NCBI RefSeq assembly: GCF_000308715.1 | Contig: NZ_BAGH01000289.1 | Location: forward strand, 1-38,883 | Source: Nocardia tenerifensis NBRC 101015 | Lineage (GTDB): Bacteria; Actinomycetota; Actinomycetes; Mycobacteriales; Mycobacteriaceae | Length of the DNA stretch: 38,883 nucleotides | Direction of reading: 5' to 3' | Shown: positions 33,375 through 38,883 of the stretch, piece by piece | Layout: each line of letters starts with the position of its first letter | Numbering within the stretch: the first letter of the stretch is position 1 | Made by a program: the position numbers and the translations under genes | The notes under the pieces: model-generated | The model's database searches: none | Told to the model about the DNA's origin: nothing | What the model saw: only the letters and a program-made list of their open reading frames with translations

Positions 33375-35198
33375 TCAGCCGAGTAGGGCGTCCACGAAGG
33401 CGGCGGGTTCGAAGGGGGCCAGGTCGTCGGCGCCCTCGCCGAGGCCGACGAGTTTCACCGGGACGCCCAGTTCGTGCTGGACCTGGAAGACGATGCCGCC
33501 CTTGGCTGTCCCGTCGAGTTTGGTGAGGACCACGCCGGTGATGTCGACCACCTCGGCGAAGACGCGGGCCTGCATGAGGCCGTTCTGGCCGACGGTGGCG
33601 TCGAGGACCAGCAGGACCTCGTCGACGGCGGCCTTCTTCTCCACGACGCGCTTGACCTTGCCGAGCTCGTCCATGAGGCCGGTCTTGGTGTGCAGGCGGC
33701 CGGCGGTGTCGATGAGGACCGCGTCGACGCCGCGGTCGATGCCGGCGGAGACGGCGTCGAAGGCGACGGCGGCGGGGTCGGCGGACTCCTTGCCGCGGAC
33801 CGTCTCGGCGCCGACGCGCTCGCCCCAGGTCTGCAACTGGTCGGCGGCGGCGGCGCGGAAGGTGTCGGCGGCGCCGAGCAGCACGCGGCGGCCGTCGGCG
33901 ACGAGCACGCGGGCGAGTTTGCCGGTGGTCGTGGTCTTTCCGGTGCCGTTGACGCCGACGACGAGCAGGATCGACGGGTGGTCGGCGTGCGGCAGCGCGC
34001 GGATCGAGCGGTCCATCTCCGGGCGCAGCGCCTCGATCAGCACGTCCCGCAGGACCGCGCGGGCCGCGTCGGTGGTGCGGACGCTGCGCGCGGCCATCTC
34101 CTCGCGCAGCCGCGCCACCACGGCCGCGGTACTCGCGGTGCCGAGGTCGGCGAGCACCAGGGTGTCCTCGACCTCCTCCCACGAGTCGTCGTCCAGATCG
34201 CCGCCGCCGAGCAGGCCGAGCAGGCTCTTGCCGACGGCATTCTGGGAGCGGGACAGGCGACCGCGCAGTCGGACGAGTCGGCCCGAGGTCGGGTCGATCT
34301 CCTCGAGCGGGATGGGGGCTTCGGCACCGGCGGCGGTGTCGGGGGTGGTGGGGGCTGCGGCTCCGGTCGGCGTTTGAGCCGGTGCGCCGGTGGAAGTAGT
34401 CGCCGAATCCGACGGCGGTGTGGTCGTGGAGCCGGTTGAAGTGCCCGCCGAATCCGATGGCGCGGTCGCCGAACCGGTCGCGGTGCCCGAGGAATCCGAC
34501 GGCGTCACAGGCGCACCGGTTGAAGTGGTCGCCGAATCAGTCGGCGTCGTAGCCGACGCGGCCGGAGTGCCCGCCACGCCAGGCGAGGTCGTCGCCGAAC
34601 CGGTCGAGGTGCCCGCAGCATCGGACGGCGTCACAGGCGCACCAGTCGAGGTGGACGCCGAGCCGGACTGTGTCGCAGGCGCACCGGTCGAAGTGGTCGC
34701 CGAATCGGACGGCTTGGTCGCCGAACCGGCTGCGGTCCCCGACGTAGTCGCCGACCCGGACGCCGTGGTCCCCGAATCAGTCGGCTCGACGGCCGCAGCC
34801 GTGCCCGTGGTCCCCGCGTCCACCACATCGGCGGCAGTCGCCCCCGAGTCCGTAACGTCCCCCGGCCGATCGATGACATCGGACTCCGGCAACGCCACAT
34901 TCGTGATGCCCCGCTTCGGCGCGTCCCGCGGAATCGCCGCGTCGTCCCCGACGTGCGGCTGCCCATCCGTATCGGTCCGCTCGACCGGCACCGGCTCGGG
35001 TTTCGTCGCGGTGCCACCCTGGCTGAAGCTGAATCCGCCCGAGGCCGCGTAACCGCCCGACTTGTCGGTCAGCTCTTTGTCGGCGGGCGGCGGCGTCAGC
35101 GATACCCGGGAGCGCTTGTATCGGACGAATCCGACGACAAGCACCACGAGCAGCAGGGCGGCGGCCACGGCGATCAGGATCCAGGCTTCGGCACTCAC
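33375..35198 (-). CDS. ftsY: Signal recognition particle receptor FtsY with long repeat linker
   Basis: FtsY is the SRP receptor GTPase at the membrane. The 607-residue protein starts with one membrane span (about 5-25), then RYKRSRVSLTPPP and a short conserved part with SGGYAASGGFSFSQ and VGDDAAIPRDAPKR, as in mycobacteria. Residues about 115-295 are a Thr/Ser/Ala/Gly/Pro linker with recurring TSTGAP units. The NG domain follows (about 300-607) with LLVVGVNGTGKTTTTGKLAR (411-430), LIDTAGRLHTKTGLMDELGK and VVLTKLDGTAKGG. The GTG at 35198 matches the mycobacterial N-terminus and has AAGGA 8 nt upstream; the ATG at 35207 has no room for a ribosome site. The linker makes it clearly longer than the M. 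tuberculosis protein. Confidence 0.93.
   Translation of the reverse strand: MSAEAWILIAVAAALLLVVLVVGFVRYKRSRVSLTPPPADKELTDKSGGYAASGGFSFSQGGTATKPEPVPVERTDTDGQPHVGDDAAIPRDAPKRGITNVALPESDVIDRPGDVTDSGATAADVVDAGTTGTAAAVEPTDSGTTASGSATTSGTAAGSATKPSDSATTSTGAPATQSGSASTSTGAPVTPSDAAGTSTGSATTSPGVAGTPAASATTPTDSATTSTGAPVTPSDSSGTATGSATAPSDSAGTSTGSTTTPPSDSATTSTGAPAQTPTGAAAPTTPDTAAGAEAPIPLEEIDPTSGRLVRLRGRLSRSQNAVGKSLLGLLGGGDLDDDSWEEVEDTLVLADLGTASTAAVVARLREEMAARSVRTTDAARAVLRDVLIEALRPEMDRSIRALPHADHPSILLVVGVNGTGKTTTTGKLARVLVADGRRVLLGAADTFRAAAADQLQTWGERVGAETVRGKESADPAAVAFDAVSAGIDRGVDAVLIDTAGRLHTKTGLMDELGKVKRVVEKKAAVDEVLLVLDATVGQNGLMQARVFAEVVDITGVVLTKLDGTAKGGIVFQVQHELGVPVKLVGLGEGADDLAPFEPAAFVDALLG
34314..34856 (-). 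repeat. Coding repeats in the ftsY linker
   Basis: The linker is built from imperfect repeats at both DNA and protein level. The peptide TSTGAP occurs four times, usually as SATTSTGAPVTPSD-like units, and related segments SATTSP, GTSTGS and GTATGS lie between. At DNA level the segment around GTCGCCGAATC recurs near 34396, 34528 and 34693. Such repeats expand and contract by slippage, so the length may differ between strains. Confidence 0.65.
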
Positions 35199-35340
35199 GC
35201 GCCCCATCCTTGCAGAACGAGGTGACCCGCTTTACCACGCCGCCCGTGGTGTCGACGTCCGGCCGGATGGGACTTCGACACCGGGCCTAGACACAACCCC
35301 CGAGATTTCTTGTCCTGCGGAACTTCTCGCGCGGTGGCAA

Positions 35341-35346
35341 TAGGAT
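35341..35346 (+). promoter_or_regulatory. Candidate leaderless -10 box of the DUF2237 gene
   Basis: TAGGAT is followed by 7 nt (CGGCGAC) and the GTG at 35354. No Shine-Dalgarno site is present in that interval. Confidence 0.45.
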
Positions 35347-35353
35347 CGGCGAC

Positions 35354-35743
35354 GTGACCGATCGAAACGTGCTTGGGGGGCCGCTGGAAGAGTGCGGCAC
35401 CGATCCTCTCACCGGCTTCTACCGGGACGGCTGCTGCAGCACCGGGCCGGAGGATCTCGGTAGCCATACTGTGTGCACCGTCGTCACGGCCGAATTCCTG
35501 GAGCACCAGGCGTCCATCGGCAACGATCTGAGTACGCCGCGCCCGGAGAACAACTTCCCCGGCCTACAACCAGGAGACCGGTGGTGTGTGGTGGCCGTGC
35601 GCTGGCTGCACGCGCATGAGGACGGTGTCGCCGCACCCGTGGTGCTGGCCGCAACCCATGAAAACGCCCTGGAAGTGATCTCGATGGACATCCTGCGCAA
35701 GTACGCCGTCGACGTGCCTAACGACGTCAGCGACCTGCTGTAG
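35354..35743 (+). CDS. DUF2237 family protein
   Basis: The 129-residue protein carries the DUF2237 signature LGGPLEECGTDPLTGFYRDG followed by CCSTGPEDLGSHTVCTVVTA, then FLEHQASIGNDLSTPRPENN, GDRWCVVAVRW and APVVLAATHENALEVISMD. The conserved cysteines and acidic residues suggest metal or redox chemistry, but no function is established for the family, which is widespread in bacteria and some eukaryotes. The start is a GTG at 35354 with TAGGAT 7 nt upstream (probable leaderless message). It is the first plus-strand gene after a long minus-strand run and lies between ftsY and a TetR gene; a terminator follows 17 nt after the stop. Confidence 0.9.
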   Translation: MTDRNVLGGPLEECGTDPLTGFYRDGCCSTGPEDLGSHTVCTVVTAEFLEHQASIGNDLSTPRPENNFPGLQPGDRWCVVAVRWLHAHEDGVAAPVVLAATHENALEVISMDILRKYAVDVPNDVSDLL

Positions 35744-35759
35744 CACCGACCTTGCCGAT

Positions 35760-35798
35760 GGCAGCAGAGAACGGATTCTCCGCTGCCCCCACCCTTTT
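35760..35798 (+). terminator. Intrinsic terminator of the DUF2237 gene
   Basis: Arms GGCAGC (35760-35765) and GCTGCC (35782-35787), with an inner GAGAA/TTCTC stem and a CGGA loop, are followed by CCCACCC and TTTT at 35795-35798. It starts 17 nt after the stop. Confidence 0.65.
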
Positions 35799-35893
35799 CT
35801 GACCGTCGATGCCGCATGTCGCCTTTGCGACATCGAAGTCTCATCACACCCCAAAAGATCAAAATCACGGAACACCAGCGACGACTCAGCCGT

Positions 35894-35912
35894 CCCCAGT
35901 TCACGACTGGGG
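35894..35912 (-). terminator. Short hairpin after the TetR gene
   Basis: CCCCAGT (35894-35900) and ACTGGGG (35906-35912) form a perfect 7-bp stem with a 5-nt loop, 15 nt beyond the TetR stop on the minus strand. No U-tract follows, so terminator function is uncertain. Confidence 0.4.
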
Positions 35913-35926
35913 AGGGGATTCGATGA

Positions 35927-36697
35927 TCATCGCCGAGCCGCGGCACGCCGACGATGCGCCTTCTGGCGGCACGCCGCCGAGCAGTAGCGAGGTCTGCGAC
36001 CGGTCCCGGTGTGTCGAACCGCCGAGTCGCAGACGGGACAGTGCTGCTCGCCGGTTTCGTTACGCTCAGCCTTTTCGTTACGCGAGTCGATCTCGGCGAC
36101 GAGATTCGTTACGCCCGGCCTGGCCCGCATAGCGTCGAGGACCATCGCCGCCGTGCGATCGATCCCATCGGTCGACTTCTGAAGTCGTTGGATCGCAACG
36201 CAACCGGTGAAGATCGCCAGCACGTCCGCCACCTCGATATCGGCTCGTACCGCACCCTGCCGCTGCGCGGCCAGCAGCAACGCGCCCAGAGCCTTCTGAA
36301 AACGCGCGCCCGCGCCCATCAGCAAGGCACGCGGCCAGCCGTCGTCCGACTGCACCAGTTCGCAGAGCGCGTCGTTGCCCGGCGTCGCGGCCACCACCTC
36401 GGTGCAGAAGTCGAAGAAGGCCGCGCCCGGGTCCGGCGCGGCGAGGTGATCGGCGGCCAGTTTCGCCATCCGGTCGACGCGCTGCTGCATCACCGCTTCC
36501 AGCAGATCGAATTTCGTCGGAAAGTGCCGGTAGACGGTGCCCGCGCCGACCCCGGCCCGGCGGGCCACCTCGGCGAGCGACACCGAGGACCCGTGTTCGG
36601 CGAAGGCGCGCTGGGCGGCGGCCAGCACCAACGCGCGGTTGCGCCTGGCGTCGGCCCGGGCGGCCTGGCTCGGTGTCGCGTCGCCGGATGCAGTCAT
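35927..36697 (-). CDS. TetR-family regulator with C-terminal zinc ribbon
   Basis: The 256-residue protein has a TetR helix-turn-helix (about 20-66: LVLAAAQRAFAEHGSSVSLA, then EVARRAGVGAGTVYRHFPTK) and a helical ligand-binding/dimer domain (about 75-195). Unusually, it continues with a polar linker and a four-cysteine module, CPVC at 220-223 and YCSAAC with Cys239 and Cys243, followed by a basic end RQKAHRRRAAARR. This CxxC-x15-CxxxC pattern with RQKAHRRR resembles small zinc-ribbon modules of actinobacterial proteins and could add DNA or protein contacts. The ATG at 36697 is chosen by the normal TetR N-terminus. It is divergent from an NmrA-like reductase gene, and two palindromes lie between, so it probably represses itself and that gene. 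Confidence 0.88.
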   Translation of the reverse strand: MTASGDATPSQAARADARRNRALVLAAAQRAFAEHGSSVSLAEVARRAGVGAGTVYRHFPTKFDLLEAVMQQRVDRMAKLAADHLAAPDPGAAFFDFCTEVVAATPGNDALCELVQSDDGWPRALLMGAGARFQKALGALLLAAQRQGAVRADIEVADVLAIFTGCVAIQRLQKSTDGIDRTAAMVLDAMRARPGVTNLVAEIDSRNEKAERNETGEQHCPVCDSAVRHTGTGRRPRYCSAACRQKAHRRRAAARR

Positions 36698-36744
36698 TTC
36701 GTTACGGCCTCTCGTTGCCTGACCTCGCCAAGCGGGTCGCCGCG

Positions 36745-36766
36745 CCCGTATGGTCCGAAATACGGG
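36745..36766. promoter_or_regulatory. Candidate TetR operator 1
   Basis: CCCGTAT (36745-36751) and ATACGGG (36760-36766) are perfectly complementary with an 8-bp centre, a 22-bp palindrome of the size bound by TetR dimers. It lies in the 105-nt gap between the divergent TetR and NmrA-like genes, 37 nt before the latter start. Confidence 0.6.
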
Positions 36767-36778
36767 TCGTCCGACCCG
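36763..36778. promoter_or_regulatory. Candidate TetR operator 2 (overlapping palindrome)
   Basis: CGGGTCG (36763-36769) and CGACCCG (36772-36778) form a perfect palindrome with a 2-bp centre, sharing four bases with the first palindrome. Either site, or both, may bind the TetR protein. Confidence 0.45.
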
Positions 36779-36802
36779 ATTCTATCGACAGAGAAGGCAA
36801 GC

Positions 36803-37720
36803 ATGTCCCCTCAGCACAACCTCGTCCTGGTCACCGGAGCCACCGGCAATCAGGGCGGCGCGACCGCCCGCAAGCTGCTCGCAGACGGCCGAGCGGTGCG
36901 CGCCCTGGTCCGCGACCCCCATGCCCCCGCCGCCCAGGCGCTGGCCGCCGCGGGCGCGGAACTCGCCGTCGGCGACTTCGACGCGCCGGAGACCCTGCCC
37001 GCCGCACTCACCGGTGTCACAGCGCTTTTCGCGGTGCCCCCCGCCGCGCACGGCCCACAGGGCTGGGACGTCGAACTCGAAGTGCGACGCGGCACGGCCT
37101 TGGTCGACGCGGCCCGCCGCGCCGGTGTCGAGCAGATCGTCTTCACCGGCATCGCCTCGTTCCACGGCGACACCAGGTGGGGCGCCGACGGCAAGGGCCG
37201 CATCGAGGACGCCGTCGCGGCCTCCGGCGCCCGCTACACGCTGCTGCGTCCGGTCCGTTTCATGGAGAACTACCTCATGCGCGGCACGCCGGTCGACGGC
37301 ATCGTCGACGGCGTTCATCGGCACCTGTTCCCCGCCGACCAGCCGATGAAGATCATCGCCGTGGCGGATATCGCCGACATCGCCGCCATGGCCTTCGCCG
37401 ACCCGGACCGTTTCCACGGCAAGACCCTCGAACTCGCCGGCGACGCACCGACTCCTACGGCCGCGGCCAAGGCGATCTCCGCGGCCACCGGCCATCAGGT
37501 CAGGTACCAAGAACTCGGTGAGTCCGTCGCCGTCGAACTCGGCGAATCGATCGCCAACGCCTGGCGACTGATGCGCGACAACGGCGGATGGCGCGCCGAG
37601 ATCGCCGCCACCCGCGAAATCCACCCGGGATTGCGCACATTCGACGCGTGGCTCGCCGAAACCGGTGCCGCCCAGATCAAATCCCTGCTCGACAGCGACC
37701 GGGCACCCGCGAACCGCTGA
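36803..37720 (+). CDS. NmrA-like NAD(P)-binding protein
   Basis: The 305-residue protein is an atypical short-chain dehydrogenase of the NmrA/quinone-oxidoreductase-like type. The dinucleotide motif VLVTGATGNQGGATARKLLA (about 8-27) has the GxxGxxG pattern, followed by the basic VRALVRDP that favours NADP(H), then LFAVPPAAHGPQGWDVE and VFTGIASFHG; no YxxxK catalytic pair is obvious, as in NmrA-like redox sensors. The region LLRPVRFMENYL is family-typical. The ATG at 36803 follows AGAAGG by about 5 nt. It is divergent from the TetR gene and lies downstream of two palindromes, so it is the likely target; induction by an electrophile or quinone is a guess. Confidence 0.87.
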   Translation: MSPQHNLVLVTGATGNQGGATARKLLADGRAVRALVRDPHAPAAQALAAAGAELAVGDFDAPETLPAALTGVTALFAVPPAAHGPQGWDVELEVRRGTALVDAARRAGVEQIVFTGIASFHGDTRWGADGKGRIEDAVAASGARYTLLRPVRFMENYLMRGTPVDGIVDGVHRHLFPADQPMKIIAVADIADIAAMAFADPDRFHGKTLELAGDAPTPTAAAKAISAATGHQVRYQELGESVAVELGESIANAWRLMRDNGGWRAEIAATREIHPGLRTFDAWLAETGAAQIKSLLDSDRAPANR

Positions 37721-37791
37721 CACAGCCGCACACCTTCCGATCCGCCGCAAAGACTCTCGCCGGCGATTCGGCGGCGGATCAGAGGTGTGCG

Positions 37792-38883
37792 TCAGCTGGC
37801 CGCGCCCACCGGCGCGAGGTTCTCCCCGCGCAGGCGCTGGGAGATGACCTGGGTGATGCCGTCGCCGCGCATGCTGACGCCGTAGAGCGCGTCGGCGATC
37901 TCCATGGTCGGCTTCTGGTGGGTGATGACGATCAGCTGACTCTTCTCCCGCAGCTGCTCGAACAGGCCGATCAGGCGGCGCAGGTTGGTGTCGTCCAGCG
38001 CGGCCTCGACCTCGTCCATCACGTAGAACGGGGACGGGCGGGCACGGAAGATCGACACCAGCAACGCCACCGCGGTGAGCGACTTCTCGCCGCCGGACAG
38101 CAGCGAGAGCCGCTTGACCTTCTTGCCCGGCGGCCGCGCCTCCACCTCGATGCCGGTGGTGAGCATGTCGGACGGGTCGGTGAGCAGCAGCCTGCCCTCG
38201 CCGCCGGGGAAGAGTTTGGCGAACACGCCGACGAACTCGCGCTCGACGTCCTCCCACGCCTCGGTGAACACCTGCAGAATGCGGGCGTCGACCTCGGCGA
38301 CCACCTCCAGCAGGTCCTTGCGCGCGTTCTTGACGTCCTCGAGTTGGGTGGCCAGGAAGTTGTAGCGCTCCTCGAGCGCGGCGAACTCCTCCAGCGCAAG
38401 GGGATTCACCTTGCCGAGGGTGGCGAGGTCCTTCTCGGCGCGTTTGGCGCGGCGTTCCTGGGTCGGGCGGTCGTAGGGCATGGGCGCGGGCGCGGTGACC
38501 TGCTCGCCGCGCTCCTTGGCCTGCTCGTACTCCTGCCACTCCAGGTCCGTGGGCGGCAGCGGCACGTCGGGGCCGTACTCGGCGATCAGGTCGGTGAGGG
38601 CGATGCCGAACTGCTCGGAGATGGTCGTCTCCAGCTGCTCGATGCGCAGCGCCGCTTGGGCTTTGGCCACCTCGTCGCGGTGCACCGCGTCGGTGAGCTG
38701 GGCCAGCTGGGTGGACAGTGCGCGCACCCGCTCCCTGACCTGCTCGACCTGAGCGGCGGCCTCGCCACGGCGGCGAACCAGGTCGTCGCGCCGGCTGCCC
38801 GCCTCGGCGACGACCTTCTCCAGTTCCGCGGCGACCCGCGCGCCGGACTCGGCCACCGCGGCGGCGACCTCGGCCGCCTTCTT
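37792..38883 (-). CDS. smc: Chromosome segregation protein SMC, C-terminal part
   Basis: The frame is open to the right edge, so only the last 363 residues are present. They include the end of the second coiled coil ([20 protein letters not shown] and [20 protein letters not shown]), the [20 protein letters not shown] junction and the C-terminal ATPase half with the ABC signature [18 protein letters not shown], Walker [16 protein letters not shown] and the switch segment [23 protein letters not shown] with ScpA/ScpB organises and segregates the chromosome. It lies upstream of ftsY on the same strand as in mycobacteria (Rv2922c, Rv2921c), but here three accessory genes separate the two. Confidence 0.95.
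   Translation of the reverse strand, partial: KKAAEVAAAVAESGARVAAELEKVVAEAGSRRDDLVRRRGEAAAQVEQVRERVRALSTQLAQLTDAVHRDEVAKAQAALRIEQLETTISEQFGIALTDLIAEYGPDVPLPPTDLEWQEYEQAKERGEQVTAPAPMPYDRPTQERRAKRAEKDLATLGKVNPLALEEFAALEERYNFLATQLEDVKNARKDLLEVVAEVDARILQVFTEAWEDVEREFVGVFAKLFPGGEGRLLLTDPSDMLTTGIEVEARPPGKKVKRLSLLSGGEKSLTAVALLVSIFRARPSPFYVMDEVEAALDDTNLRRLIGLFEQLREKSQLIVITHQKPTMEIADALYGVSMRGDGITQVISQRLRGENLAPVGAAS

Noticed and set aside
36782..38539. A minus-strand frame of 585 codons across the NmrA-like gene and smc
   Set aside because: It is a joint shadow of two real genes in other frames; no domain is recognisable.

Overview
The window looks like chromosomal DNA of a high-GC actinobacterium of the Nocardiaceae, most probably Nocardia or a close relative. 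Codon third positions are overwhelmingly G/C, GTG/TTG starts are common, and the backbone gene order matches the Mycobacterium tuberculosis Rv2894c-Rv2922c block: xerC, dprA, yifB-like, yraN, DUF2469, rnhB, lepB, rplS, trmD, rimM, KH protein, rpsP, amidohydrolase, ffh, glnD, glnB/glnK, amt, ftsY, smc. Almost all of these lie on the minus strand. I saw no rRNA, tRNA, CRISPR array, insertion sequence or prophage. Genus is inferred from synteny and protein resemblance only.

Layout. 1-6.5 kb: the 5' part of a phospholipase D-like gene (runs off the left edge), xerC, a VapBC-type toxin-antitoxin pair, then the overlapping dprA / Mg-chelatase-like / yraN genes and DUF2469. 6.5-8.7 kb: rnhB, lepB and rplS, with a clear rplS terminator. 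8.8-21.2 kb is accessory: an ArsR-type regulator divergent from a small membrane protein around a 44-bp palindrome; a serine hydrolase plus DoxX-like operon divergent from an ECF41-type sigma factor; a membrane protein; Tex; a small secreted protein; two coupled acyl-CoA synthetases divergent from a GAF-LuxR regulator. 21.5-23.5 kb: the rpsP-khpA-rimM-trmD operon. 23.7-26.3 kb: a DHFR/RibD-like reductase, a membrane-anchored methyltransferase and an amidohydrolase. 26.6-33.1 kb: ffh, a small conserved protein, glnD, glnK, amt. 33.4-38.9 kb: ftsY, a DUF2237 protein, a TetR regulator with a zinc-ribbon tail divergent from an NmrA-like reductase, and the 3' part of smc (runs off the right edge).

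How the genes work together. The conserved backbone serves ribosome and rRNA/tRNA maturation (S16, L19, RimM, TrmD, KhpA), protein export (Ffh, FtsY, LepB), DNA maintenance (XerC, DprA, RNase HII, SMC) and nitrogen sensing (Amt-GlnK-GlnD, with a GlnR-type box before amt). The accessory genes are mostly regulator/target pairs arranged divergently, each with a recognisable operator or promoter between them.

Most notable observations: (1) both sides of the sigma factor/DoxX divergent region carry a TGTCACA-N16-CGTC type ECF41 promoter, exact on the sigma side and 5/7 plus exact CGTC on the other. (2) Between rimM and trmD two micro-ORFs (43 and 9 codons) are chained by ATGA overlaps through a degenerate 25-26 bp repeat array, linking rimM translation to trmD. 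(3) Seven genes show a TANNNT -10 hexamer 6-8 nt before the start codon, suggesting leaderless transcripts. (4) A TetR protein carries a C-terminal four-cysteine zinc ribbon. (5) FtsY has a repeat-built linker of about 180 residues.
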